Program-made: the position numbers and the translations under genes
Assembly (NCBI GenBank): GCA_964020085.1
Contig: OZ026604.1
Location: 12,228,912 to 12,292,911 of the forward strand
DNA length: 64,000 nt
Direction of reading: 5' to 3'
DNA from: Micromussa lordhowensis
Lineage: Eukaryota; Cnidaria; Anthozoa; Scleractinia; Lobophylliidae
Part shown: piece by piece, positions 21,734 to 32,742 of the stretch
Numbering within the stretch: the stretch's first letter is position 1
How the letters are laid out: the number at the start of each line of letters is the position of its first letter
Notes under the pieces: generated by a model
The model's input: the letters and a program-made list of their open reading frames with translations, nothing else
What the model was told of the DNA's origin: nothing
Databases searched by the model: none

Positions 21734-23305
21734 ATGTCACTCGTTCACAAACTTCCAGAAAACTTAAACAAAAATTTGATTTCTCAAAGAATTTCTGCAG
21801 GACAAGCGATTGCGTTTGCTTGGGAGAAGACCACTACGCCAACACGAAATCTGGTTCACGCGTATGCCGACAGCTTGGGTTGTCCAGCAGAATATATTCT
21901 CTTTCCTCTCCTAACAGTTACTGCATCATTTATTGGAACCCATGGAAGGATTCAGATAAACGACAGCTGGGAAGAGCCTTCCATAGTTTGGTTCAATGTC
22001 TGCGCACGAAAAGGCCAAAAGAAAACCGCCGCACTTAACGTTCTTGCAAGGCCGGTCAGAGAAATTGAACAAGACCTCCAGGAAGACTTCAAACACGACA
22101 ATCCCGAAGCACACGATAGGGACCTGCCGCGTCTACTGGTTGACCATTTCTCGTTCGAAAAGTTGCACCTGGTCATGTCTCAAAATAACAACAAAGTTCT
22201 TGGCGCATATGACGAACTTACCCAGTTCTACAATATGCTTGATCACTACAAGAGTAACTCTACGTTGGACCGAAAAACACTGCTGGCCCTTAATGGAGGA
22301 GCGCAATGGACGCGGGATTTTAAAAACGGTTCTGCGACAATGGATTCAACTTGTCTTAACATCACCGGATTCATCCAGCCCGCTTACGTTGTTAAACTAC
22401 TGTCACAAGATGACTTTGATGGCTTTAATGACCGACAGCTTTATGTGTGCCCTGTAGAGCGAGATGTTGATTATGACGAATTGATACCATTTGACCCAGC
22501 CACAAACCCCCAAATGAAACGAGTCTACGAGATCATTGGTAATTTCCACCAGGCTCCAGTTACCTACAAAATGGACGAGGATGCCCACGAACTGTTTAAA
22601 AACTACCATGACGAACTCAAACGAAGAAAACTATCCATTAAGTATGATGAAAACCGGCGCGGAATCATCGCGAAGGCGATTGGTCAAATGGCACGCGTGT
22701 GTATGATCGTTCATGTCTTAGACAGCGCTGTTGAAATGGCACAACGGGAGCTTGACACCGATGAGCGCAATGATACTCTAGATCAATTTTCGTCCACCAT
22801 CGGAAAACGTGCAGCCCTACAAGCCATTACCATAATGAATTACGTTGTGGATACAAAGTTTGCGATGATGCCACCGGAAGAGAAACTACAGGATGCATCA
22901 GAACCAGCACTAAGCAAACCACCTATGCATGTTAATGCCGAGATTATGTCCCAAACCTCAGCTTCGTACTTTCCACAAGAAACGCTTACGGACCTTTATG
23001 GAAAATACGTCAAGAAGGTGTTGCTGCACAAGGGAACAACAGTTAAAGCCAGCGAAGTTTCCGGTCGCCATCTCATTCCCCCTGTCAATCCACTGCCCAA
23101 CTCAACCAACCGCTATCCAACGTTGGCGGCAGAAGGCTTCCTCAAGTCTATGGAAAGTTTGGGACTCGGAGACATTGACCGCACTGCAAATGGCAAAAGC
23201 ATCTTACTCCGCAAGAGACGCCTAGAAGACATGCCAACTGAGGCCAAAAACAAACTCAGAAAAATCAACCTCAGTGATGAAGAATATGAACAATCGATGG
23301 AATAG
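21734..23305 (+). CDS. DUF3987-family ATPase (helicase/primase-associated type)
   Basis: This intact frame has 523 codons. After a helical N-terminus come [12 protein letters not shown] (residues 57-68), [20 protein letters not shown] (79-98, an atypical P-loop ending in KKT), [12 protein letters not shown] (155-166, Walker B-like with Asp160/Glu161), [10 protein letters not shown] (207-216, sensor-like) and [10 protein letters not shown] (231-240, a possible arginine finger). This order matches DUF3987, a P-loop family linked to primase-helicase proteins of phages and mobile elements. Residues 330-400 are helical; the tail is basic and probably disordered. Its role in a cut-and-paste element is unknown: it might assist replication-coupled transfer or target choice. 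The next feature is 500 bp of AT-rich DNA and then the right array. Confidence 0.8.
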   Translation: MSLVHKLPENLNKNLISQRISAGQAIAFAWEKTTTPTRNLVHAYADSLGCPAEYILFPLLTVTASFIGTHGRIQINDSWEEPSIVWFNVCARKGQKKTAALNVLARPVREIEQDLQEDFKHDNPEAHDRDLPRLLVDHFSFEKLHLVMSQNNNKVLGAYDELTQFYNMLDHYKSNSTLDRKTLLALNGGAQWTRDFKNGSATMDSTCLNITGFIQPAYVVKLLSQDDFDGFNDRQLYVCPVERDVDYDELIPFDPATNPQMKRVYEIIGNFHQAPVTYKMDEDAHELFKNYHDELKRRKLSIKYDENRRGIIAKAIGQMARVCMIVHVLDSAVEMAQRELDTDERNDTLDQFSSTIGKRAALQAITIMNYVVDTKFAMMPPEEKLQDASEPALSKPPMHVNAEIMSQTSASYFPQETLTDLYGKYVKKVLLHKGTTVKASEVSGRHLIPPVNPLPNSTNRYPTLAAEGFLKSMESLGLGDIDRTANGKSILLRKRRLEDMPTEAKNKLRKINLSDEEYEQSME

Positions 23306-23809
23306 ACATTCTATTTTAGGATACGATTAATAGATGTTCAGTAAGTACTTTCCAACTATTTCATAAATTTCACTTTATTATCGGAGTCTACTTATGCTGT
23401 TACTTACATAGAAATCAATCGCTAAAAGACAAAAAGGTTTAGTCATATAAGAATGTTATGTTACATTTTAACAGAATTTCCTCGAATTCCAACTCTTGTA
23501 AAAAGAGACGTGATTTAAAAACCTAGCACACAACTCAGCGACAAAAAAATACGAATTCATTTATGACATTCTTCTTCAGAGTAAGATCAATGTAATTACA
23601 ATTTTTCAATTACGTTCATGTATGACATTCTTCTTTAGAATAAGATCAATGTAATTCCAACTTTTCAATTATGCTGTAACTTATGTTTAATATAATAGGT
23701 TACTGGTCGAATCAAGATTACCAAAATATAAACACTTAATCACCTCAACATTTCTTTTATCATGATTTTCAAATACAAACAAACCTCTCATCCAAGCAAA
23801 CATTCATGT

Positions 23810-25480
23810 GATTATATCCATATTAATATTTTGCTATTATCATGATATTCTGATACTATCATGATACATCAAAGTATCAAACTTCTTTACACTTAATCAC
23901 ACCAAGGCCAACACTTCATATCATATCAATATCGATATTTTGATATTATCATGATATTCTGATATTATCATGATATTTCAAAATATCAAACCTCTCTACA
24001 CTTAGTCATACCAAGGCCAACACTTCATATCATATCGATATCGATATTTTGATATTATCATGATATTCTGATATTATCATAATATTTCAAAATATCAAAC
24101 CTCTCTACACTTAGTCAGACCAAGGCCAGCACTTCATATCATACCGATATCGATATTTTGATATTATCATGATATTCTGACATTATCATGATATATCAAA
24201 ATATCAAACCTGTCTACACTTAGTCATACCAAGGCCAACACTTCATATCATATCGATATCGATATTTTGATATTATCATGATATTCTGACATTATCATGA
24301 TATCGATATCGATATTTTGATATTATCATGATATTCTGATATTATCATGATATTTCAAAATATCAAACCTTTCTACACTTAGTCACACCAAGGCCAACAC
24401 TTCATATCAAATCGATATCGATATTTTGATATTATCATGATATTCTGATATTATCATGATATTTCAAAATATCAAACCTTTCTACACTTAGTCATTCCAA
24501 GGCCAACACTTCATATGATATCGATATCGATATTTTGATATTATCATGATATTCTGACATTATCATGATATCGATATCGATATTTTGATATTATCATGAT
24601 ATTCTGATATTATCATGATATTTCAAAATATCAAACCTTTCTACACTTAGTCACACCAAGGCCAACACTTCATATCAAATCGATATCGATATTTTGATAT
24701 TATCATGATATTCTGATATTATCATGATATTTCAAAATATCAAACCTCTCTACACTTAGTCATACCAAGGCCAACACTTCATATCATATCGATATCGATA
24801 TTTTGATATTATCATGATATTCTGACATTATCATGATATCGATATCGATATTTTGATATCATGATATTCTGATATTATCATGATATTTCAAAATATCAAA
24901 ACTTTCTACACTTAGTCACACCAAGGCCAACACTTCATATCAAATCGATATTTTGATATTATCATGATATTCTGATATTATCATGATATTTCAAAATATC
25001 AAACCTTTCTACACTTAGTCACACCAAGGCCAACACTTCATATCAAATCGATATTTTGATATTATCATGATATTCTGATATTATCATGATATTTCAAAAT
25101 ATCAAACCTCTCTACACTTAGTCAGACCAAGGCCAACACTTCATATCATACCGATATCGATATTTTGATATTATCATGATATTCTGACATTATCATGATA
25201 TATCAAAATATCAAACCTGTCTACACTTAGTCATACCAAAGCCAACACTTCATATCATATCAATATCGATATTTTGATATTACCATGATATTCTGATATT
25301 ATCATGATATATCAAAACATTGATATTTGAAATTAAAGTGATATATCAAGGGCATTTAGCAGTGGGAATATCAAAATATCATAACCTTTTATCAAAAATG
25401 ATATATCATGATATTATCACTAGACACTGCAAGCAATGTATGACAAAATTTTTGATATATCAAAAATGATAGTACAGACT
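23810..25480. repeat. Right subterminal array, ~110-bp units of GATAT palindromes
   Basis: About thirteen units share CTACACTTAGTCAYACCAAG and GCCAACACTTCATATCA, followed by CGATATCGATATTTTGATAT and TATCATGATATTCTGATATT. Some units carry an extra internal duplication of the palindromic core (24295-24345, 24555-24605, 24835-24880). The words TCATGA and CGATATCG are self-complementary, so each unit can fold. The unit consensus differs from the left array, making the ends asymmetric. Confidence 0.9.
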
Positions 25481-25523
25481 GATATTGTGATATTCTGCAA
25501 TATCGCACCTCACTCCCCCTTTA

Positions 25524-26260
25524 TTACATGATCGTTTGTTGTTGCAGTATCCCTCGACCCTCGATTGATAATTTCTTTCGCTCCAAACGGGTCATATTGT
25601 CGCTCACGCTTAAAGAACGAGCTATACATGTATGTCTGGCTAGTTTGTTGCGGCAGTATCCGTCGATTGCTAATTTCTTTCGCTCTAAAGGAGTATTCAC
25701 ACACCTTCGCTTTTTATTTGTGTTAGCCTCAATTTTAGCGTGCTTCTTTGTTTACACTTTGGGCGAAATTTGTGGTCGCTCTTTTTTTAGAACGAGGAAT
25801 CGCACACTTCATTCGCCTCTTTGTGTATTTGTGTTGGCTGCAAGTGTGGGCGAAACTTGTGGTCGCTACTTCATTCGCTTGTTATTTGTGTTCGCCGCTT
25901 GAGTGTTTTTACGCGAAAGTTTGTAGCCGCTCTTGTTCTAGAACGAGTAATATCCATACACTCCATTCGCTTGTTATTTGTATTCAACTCGCCGCTTGAG
26001 TGTTTGGGGGTTTCGTTATGTTTATGGGCGCCTTCTTTTATAACGAGGAATCTTGTAGTCACACACCTTTTCTGGCTGTTTATTTTTTTCTTTCGGTGTT
26101 CTTTACGCTTATGCGAAAGTTTGTAGCCGCTCTCGTTTTAGAACGAGTAATATCCACACACTTCATTCGCTTGTTATTTGTGTTCGCCGCTTGAGTGTTT
26201 TGAGGTTTTGTTATGTTTGTGGGCGTCTTTTTTTTAGAACGAGTAATATTCACACACCTT
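25524..26260. repeat. Degenerate ~110-bp repeats with AGAACGAGTAATATCCACAC
   Basis: AGAACGAGTAATATYCACAC, GCTTGTTATTTGTGTTCGCC and GCTTGAGTGTTT recur about five times, with variable spacing. The first 160 bp continue the repeat that flanks the KDZ element on its left. No coding capacity. Confidence 0.7.
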
Positions 26261-26274
26261 TTCGCCTTTCACCT

Positions 26275-26515
26275 TTTTCGACACCTTTTCGGGTCGTCAC
26301 AAGCCGTCTCGGATCGTCGCGGTCCGCGCCAACTTGGCGACCCGTCTCGGATCGTCACGATCCGTCAACTTTTTCAGGGGTAGGTGTACACTACCTGAAG
26401 TTCACTTCCGCTATCCCTTTTCGCGACATGACTTCCGGTATGACGGTCGAGAACGATTCGTGACGGGTCGGCAATCCGTCACGATCCGTCGCGAATCGTC
26501 ACCCTTTTCTGATGT
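26275..26515. repeat. GACGG/CCGTC-rich block, right-hand counterpart of the 10.1-kb array
   Basis: Dense CCGTCACGATCCGTC, CGTCTCGGATCGTC and GACGGGTCG words occur in a GC-rich island within AT-rich DNA. The vocabulary is that of the 10.1-11.0 kb array, but without the 137-bp period. The two blocks could be opposite ends of one older element (see findings). Confidence 0.6.
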
Positions 26516-26519
26516 TGCT

Positions 26520-28620
26520 CAACTAATTAAGGGAACAGATTTGTAAAACAGTAATATAATAAAAACCATCAACTAGGTATAGTTCACTCTATGTATGCAT
26601 CAATGAATTATTGTGTGATCTAAAATAAGTTTTTAACGATATTTGTTAAAGTTTATCTAGTTTCCTATATTATTTGTTCAGTGTTGTATAAAGGGGTTCC
26701 ACCATTGCAGACATAATACATGCATTCAGACTCAATTTTAATGAAACTTTAATTTAGCGTCTAGACATTGGATAAAAAGGAGTTGTCAAGTTTTCCAAAT
26801 GAACATGTCTGTGCCTACTGACATGTTAACTGGGCTGTACTCAATTTTTCCAGTTGATATATATGATACATTGTATATTAGAGATATAGAGCAAAAAACA
26901 CTGTCACAGACACAGCATAAAAAAAACAACCACCATATTCAGTGAATTAGTATTTATTCAGAATTCCTGTGAAGTATCAGGGGGTTTGTATGAACTGCTT
27001 CAAGTTGTGTGACCTAAAATTAAGCTTATTTCATTTGAACTTACATTCACAGTTTTGCAAGGGCACTAGAGCTTGAACTTTATTGTCACAGACATTGCAA
27101 CCAGTGTCAAATGTTTTGCTGTGTGAATCATTGCCAAGTGTAGACAACTAATCAGCTTTTCTGTATGGCTCTCAGTCATATAAGGTAAGATAAACAAATA
27201 TTTTATGTTATTATGAATGAAACCAATATGCAATTCATGTAAAACTCCTGAAATAGCACAGCTCAGTTTGGGGGACAAAACATGCTTTTTACATCAAGTA
27301 TAATCTGCACTTGAGCCTGCTTTTGGCATTCTGAGCCTGGAAACTTATGTTGGTCACCAGAATAGTATCTTCTTTTCCAGAGAATAAAAAAAAAAACACT
27401 AGCAGTTTTGGTCAATTCAAGGTTTCTTTAGAGAGTTGGCACAACTTCTTGTCATTGGCCTAGACAAGGGTAAACAAAAAGATCCAGTTTTGAAACATTT
27501 TTTCTACTTCCGGTGTTGTTCCTCACTTTATCAATGGACCAACTAACTGTGAAAAACACTCTTGAAAGCATTGGGAAATGAAAAAGGGTTTAACAACTCG
27601 TAGAATTGTCTATGTTTATCAGAATGGCAGAACCTCCTCTACTGTTGAAATTCACAATTGTTTACAGCCCACTTGAAAGCTGCTGTCATAATCAAAATGT
27701 TTGTTGCGTGAAACTAGAGCACATCCAGAAGGACATATGGTCTTGTGGTTTAATGTTTTGGCTTTTAAGAACCATCTCAAAGTGTTTTTACTTAACTCCA
27801 AGAACTGCAATGTCTGCAACCTCTTTTCAAAAGTCGGGATTCTTGACACCACTCATGTGTAATTGTCCATAAGTATTAACCTTTTGATATTCATGCTGAA
27901 AAGCCAGGCTTTTCAGGAATGCTCTGTTAAGTGAACACAACATGTACATGTATGTACTGTATGTATGTAGCTAAAACTCTTCAAATCAGGACTCTCTCTC
28001 TTGAGTCCTTGTGACCCCTTGGGGCACAAATATTCCATGCAGAATACTTGGTACAGTAAGTAATTTTTCTGCAGCTCCACTATTGCATAACCAACAGTAA
28101 GAGCAACTTAACATACATGTACTTAAATGATCGTATGCTTTGGGACAGGTCCCTCATGTTAACTCTGTAATCTACATGTAGCTCAGTAAGCAGTGTTTGA
28201 ATCACTCACTACATGTATATGACTGATTAATTTGTAGTCTTGTCTTGTTGCAGAACTGACTCACAACGATACAACAAGAAAATGAACAAGATAAATTGTG
28301 GGCAACTTGTATTGCCATGTGATATATTCCTACTTCCTTTTCTGCTGTCAAGCTGCAGTTTCAATAAATCACAAACAGTCAGTGCCAAGAAGTATTGGCT
28401 CATACAAACAACAGACATTCAAGTTATGGTAATTCATACAATGTACAAGTGGCAATGGTTGAAGATTCATAGGATGCATATTGTGCATCACGCTAAGCTT
28501 TTTTACCAATCAAGTGTCACAAACAGTGTACATTCAAAGGAGAAGCAATTTACATGTAAATATGCTCTCATAAGACAGTACACAGAAAACATGGTTGTCA
28601 CTGTCATTTTTAGCGGTTTT
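26520..28620. other. Unassigned AT-rich non-coding stretch
   Basis: No open frame with recognisable protein, no RNA gene and no clear repeat. Scattered ACATGTA words are present. Confidence 0.4.
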
Positions 28621-28624
28621 GTAT

Positions 28625-28755
28625 ATGATATCGTGCAGGCGTTGTTGAGGAATGTCAGCGAGTTGTTTTTAAAGGCACTGGATTTTAAATATGGAGGTCC
28701 TTGGTTCAAATCCTCACAACACCTTTTTGTAAATAGCCAGCTGGTCTGCATCCCA
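28625..28755 (+). mobile_element. tRNA-derived SINE, decayed
   Basis: A B-box match GGTTCAAATCC (about 28713) follows an A-box-like TGTCAGCGAGTTGTTTTTAA and the phrase GGCACTGGATTTTAAATATG. This spacing and wording are typical of tRNA-derived SINE heads. The 3' end is not resolved. Confidence 0.55.
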
Positions 28756-29646
28756 GTAGTTTCAGATTCTTAACAAGAGTTATGATCTTTTAATGTCTCT
28801 TTCCGGATTGAAATAAGTTACCCCAGTTAGCACATATGTGCTAGAATAATGCAATGACACATAACTACATAAAGATAAAGTTTTTCATTTTTTTTTGTCA
28901 TTGTTGTGTTCATGAAAAATAACATCAACTATTTTGTAAAGTGTGTAAGTGCATAATAAAACACAACCAGTTCACTGCCTCCATCATGAAAATAACTTAA
29001 TTTATAGTTAAAAAATGCTACATGTATCTGTACCAGAAGCCATCACCAAAATCAAAGCAAACACATTACTGCACAGAATTTATTGCATTAAGTAAACCCT
29101 TCAACTCTCCTCATACCAAGAGGCTGCAGTCCATTCAGTCAGCACTAAGAATCGGGGCCTCTGGCCTGACCTGATTTTTAAGCATGCACAGAGTATTCAT
29201 TTGTATTCTCAGCCAATCAGATATGAACATCAGTATGAGAACTACAGCCTTCTGGTTTGAGACTGACCACAGGGTAAAATTCATGGTGCTAACTAAAAGC
29301 ATCACAGCCTCTTGGGATGAGAATACCCTTTCACTCCCAATATCCAATGTTAATTCTGACTTCTCACTGCCATACATGTCTTCTAACAATAGTTAAAAGA
29401 ATTTGATGTTACATCAACACAGGATCCCTTTCTTGGTATTTTATTATTATTGCTCCTGTCCTCTCCCTGTTTCATAATGTATTGATATTGGAAAGAGAAC
29501 TTATTATACTGAACGGAACTTAAGATTTATTTCAGGGTGGAGATTCTGACTGAGAAAAGCTTTTTCCAGTGGAAACCAGAAGGAATAATAACTTAGGATT
29601 TTGTTACCCATTCATTATTTATGGATGGGGATTGCTAAGAAATTCC

Positions 29647-29647
<1 letters not shown>

Positions 29648-29733
<86 letters not shown>
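29648..29733. repeat. (AAT)n microsatellite passing into (GATAAT)n
   Basis: About 20 uninterrupted AAT triplets, then several GATAAT hexamers. It produces poly-Asn/poly-Ile reading frames that are not genes. Confidence 0.95.
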
Positions 29734-29884
29734 GTAACTTTAAGTCTCAATTCATTCTAGCTGAGCACGAGTGCTCTTCTAATTGGGGAGATTGTAAAGC
29801 GAATAAATCAAATCATTAAATGAAATAAATCATATATATCAAACCAATTTAAATTAAATGTTGGTTTTTGAGGAGAGGGGAAAA

Positions 29885-30005
29885 CTGGAGCAGAGTAGAG
29901 AACCAACAAACTCAGTCCACATATGATGCCGGGTCTGGGAATGGAACCCGGGACACATTGGTGGAAGGCGAGCGCTCTCACTACTGCGCCAACCCTGCTC
30001 CTCTA
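29885..30005 (-). mobile_element. tRNA-derived SINE
   Basis: On the minus strand, GGAGCAGGGTTGGCGCAGTA starts the head; the A box is TGGCGCAGTAGTGAGAGCGC and the B box GGTTCCATTCCC. The body then returns to a near-inverse terminus CTACTCTGCTCC. Box spacing fits a Pol III tRNA-like promoter. There is no intact cloverleaf, so this is a SINE and not a tRNA gene. Confidence 0.75.
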
Positions 30006-30009
30006 TTTC

Positions 30010-30780
30010 TTTTTTTTTATTTCTAAAAAAAAACCCTTTGCAAAAGTGTTTAGTAACTTCCTCCTTCAGGACAAAAACTGTCTCTCCATGACCATGATAA
30101 AAGTCATACTACTCTTTCGCTTTGTTCATATTAAAAACAAGACAGCCACTTATTCAATTTATCTGCATTAATTTTGCAACAACTGTTGAAACGCCATTAA
30201 TTAGCTGTTCTTGCCTTTTGTTTGTTTTTTGTTTTACCATATCTATCCTAAAACCCACTGGGCACTAAGCCCGAAAGACCTTGTCTGGGGGCACAATTTT
30301 TCAAATATTATTTAGTTCAGAAATGCACTAAGGCTTGGGCAAAATTTTCACTGATTATAAACATCCAAAACGCACAAATTATTTAATACTGCGCCTACCA
30401 AAATAGCATGCGAAGCCAAATTTACGTTAACGTGGAAAAACAAAACAAACAAACCGGATCGAAATCCACCAATCACGACATGTGTTTAGAAACGCAGCAC
30501 TGCGTGGCTAGTTAGTTAAAATAATAGGAAATGCTTTCTGTTTTCTGTATGCTCATTACTAAAGAGACAGCCTTGAATTCAATTCTGCAAGCAAATTTCT
30601 GGTGTCCTGCTGTCCTGCTAGAACAGTCATATAGGTTCACGGGTTGTCAGATCAGACAGGATCGAACCTACAAAAACAGTCATATATTCCCTGGTTGTGA
30701 CACAGGATCCAACAGCTCTTCAGTATGCCTGTTTCTTCAGAGGAACGCCTAGAAAATTGTCCAATCAAAACGCGACGATT
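30010..30780. other. Non-coding stretch upstream of the RPA-like gene
   Basis: No recognisable feature apart from short A/T runs. An open frame entering the RPA-like gene from 30697 lacks a convincing earlier start; TATA and spacing favour the ATG at 30877. Confidence 0.4.
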
Positions 30781-30797
30781 TCGATCCGAGTAGGTGG

Positions 30798-30805
30798 TAT
30801 AAAAA
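30798..30805 (+). promoter_or_regulatory. TATA box of the RPA-like gene
   Basis: TATAAAAA lies 72 bp before the ATG at 30877, a normal distance for a short 5' leader. Confidence 0.55.
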
Positions 30806-30876
30806 GACAGAATTTTCTAACACGTGCTTATTCAATGTTCATAAGACATAGCTCTCTATCGTGTTTTTTGTTAATC

Positions 30877-31190
30877 ATGTCGCGTCAAGCGAAATCCAAG
30901 AAACCGAAGGTTCCGCAAAGTGCAGTCTCCTCACAAACCCAAAGTTCTTTTATGAGTCAAACTCGTCAGAACAACGATGTCTTCGCAACTGCGTCGGTCA
31001 GCCAACACCAAGCTCCGCTTCAACGAACTTCGCCCTGTGACAACACCTTGAAGATCCAACAGACACAGAAAAATGAGTCCGATACGTCGACTCCTACGAC
31101 TCCAACAAAACGACCAAGTTCACCACTAATCGCCTATGTACAAAGCCTGTCCCCTGTCAAGCGCAGTAAGAAAAGATCTCTGCTCTACTT
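30877..31190 (+). pseudogene. RPA1-like ssDNA-binding protein, N-terminal part (interrupted gene)
   Basis: The start is the ATG of MSRQAKSKKPKVPQ. The part is basic, Ser/Thr/Gln-rich and probably disordered, ending in SPLIAYVQSLSPVKRSKKRS. At 31190 the gene is cut by a foldback transposon. The second half begins at 32743. Element plus one target duplication measure 1552 bp, and the two halves are in the phases that this length predicts. The uninterrupted gene would code for about 412 residues. Beyond the insertion this frame reads only the repeat arm of the transposon, up to about 31389. Confidence 0.75.
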
Positions 31191-32733
31191 CGGCGGGTCT
31201 AAAATACTGGTTACTGGTAGCTGGTCACTGGTCACTGGTCACTGGTCACTGGTCGCTGGTCCGCACTGGTCGCTGGTCGCTGGTCACTGGTCACTGGTTA
31301 CTGGTTACTGGTCACTTGTCACTGGTCACTGGTCACTGGTCACTGATAGATTAGTTACTGTGATGTTCGTGCGATCTGCTGAAATATGACCACCCACTGC
31401 TATATTAAATTTTCTTGTTGAATGAATAACTAGAAAGAGAGACGATAGAAGGAATTATTGATGAAAATATTTACTTCACTTCGCATGAAATATAGCAATA
31501 TTTACAGCAAAATATAAATAGGAGCCAAAAGAAACAACGATTGTGTGCACAAATAATTTGTTTTGTAAGTTTTGGGAGCACGTGTGTGTGTGCATAACAT
31601 CTGTATCAACTGTAGCTACTGGTCGAGATTACGATGCCGAAAACTGACACGTCCAAGGTCGAAGTTGGTCACTGGAAAAATTCAGATTTTCCTTGATAGA
31701 TCAGTCATGTGCTCTCTAATCTATTTTTTTGCCAACTTTCTTAAAATTCTAACGACTGGATCGTTAGAAATCGGCACGTTTCTGCTAAAGCAATCGGTCT
31801 CAATTTTTCGAGCAACTGCCCATGGGTTGCATTTAACTGGGTTCTTTCGGTAACAAACAAAAGCCGAAAATATTGCTGGGTTCTTTGCATCGTTACCTTT
31901 GCTAACATATCTTTGAAATAAAAGACTAAAGCCATCAATACACTGCGTTGAACTATAGAGAAAAATAACACAGTGAGTGCGGGTGTTGAGTAAATAAAAT
32001 GATCGCTCTATTGACGGCATGTTTGTTTTTTGAAATAGGAATAGCATAATTGAATATTAGGAAAAAATTCAATACGTAGACAGGTAAATCTGAAATTAAT
32101 CCGATACTTATCTGCCTTTAAATGGAAATGTGCTACAAAACTTACCTCGTAGTCCAAACTCATATCAGAGAGGGCGCAGTCAACGACAGTCGTTTCAATG
32201 TGATCTTGACGCGTAGGTGCACAGAAATATTCAACGCGTGCGATTATCTCCGATCTTCGTACGATGTTCTCCGTGCGATCTTCGTGCGATCTGCTGAAAT
32301 ATAAGCTCCCACTGCTATTTGTCATTGGATATTAAATTTTCTTGTTGAATGAATAACTGCAAAGAGTGACGACAGAAATATAGCAAAAATTACAGCAAGA
32401 TATAAAAAGGACCCGAAAGAAAAAAGAGCGTGTGTGCACAACTAATCTGTAACTTGGGGCACTGCATCTATGCTTCGTGTTCTGCATCGGTAGTAAGGAC
32501 CAGTAAGGGACATTTCACCAGTGACCAGTGACCAGCTACCAGTGACCAGTGACCAGTGACCAGCGACCAGTGACCAGCGACCAGCGACCAGTGGCCAGTG
32601 ACCAGTGACCAGTGACCAGTGACCAGTGACCAGTGACCAGTGACCAGTGACCAGTGACCAGTGACCAGTGACCAGTGACCAGTGACCAGTGACCAGCTAC
32701 CAGTGACCAGTGACCAGTATTTTAGACCCGCCG
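31191..32733. mobile_element. 1543-bp foldback/Mutator-like element with minisatellite arms
   Basis: The 9-bp duplication GCTCTACTT (31182-31190 and 32734-32742) flanks perfect ends CGGCGGGTCTAAAATACTGG. The arms then consist of repeated ACTGGTC words on the left (31205-31350) and GACCAGT words on the right (32515-32720), so they can pair over a long distance. Two diverged direct copies of about 200 bp lie inside (from 31365 and from 32272, sharing TTCGTGCGATCTGCTGAAAT). Duplications of 9 bp with long inverted ends fit Mutator-like or foldback elements. No transposase is present. Confidence 0.88.
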
Positions 32734-32742
32734 GCTCTACTT

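Larger units (their letters stand above)
17203..25515. mobile_element. 8.3-kb KDZ-type DNA transposon carrying a DUF3987 ATPase gene
   Basis: The 8-bp duplication CCCCTTTA (17195-17202 and 25516-25523; a ninth C is shared) flanks inverted ends. The left end reads AGGTGCGGTATTGCAGAATA from 17208; the right end's reverse complement reads AGGTGCGATATTGCAGAATA. Similarity covers about 31 bp. Inside are a left AT-rich subterminal array (17220-17760), a 100-bp tandem array (18090-18530), a minus-strand KDZ-like transposase (19143-20948), a plus-strand DUF3987 gene (21734-23305), and a long right array (23810-25480). Zisupton-type KDZ elements are known to make 8-bp duplications, which agrees. Both genes are uninterrupted, so the element may be recent or active. 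Confidence 0.85.

Noticed and set aside
21734..23305. Giant-virus or phage integration as source of the DUF3987 gene
   Set aside because: The gene lies inside an element with inverted ends and a eukaryotic KDZ transposase; no capsid, polymerase or other viral gene is nearby.
25510..26546. Overlapping frames in the AGAACGAG repeats
   Set aside because: They follow the repeat periodicity and show biased Cys/Phe content; not genes.
29569..29819. Poly-Ile/poly-Asn frames
   Set aside because: Translation of the AAT microsatellite.
29885..30005. tRNA gene on the minus strand
   Set aside because: A and B boxes are present, but no complete cloverleaf can be drawn; fits a SINE.
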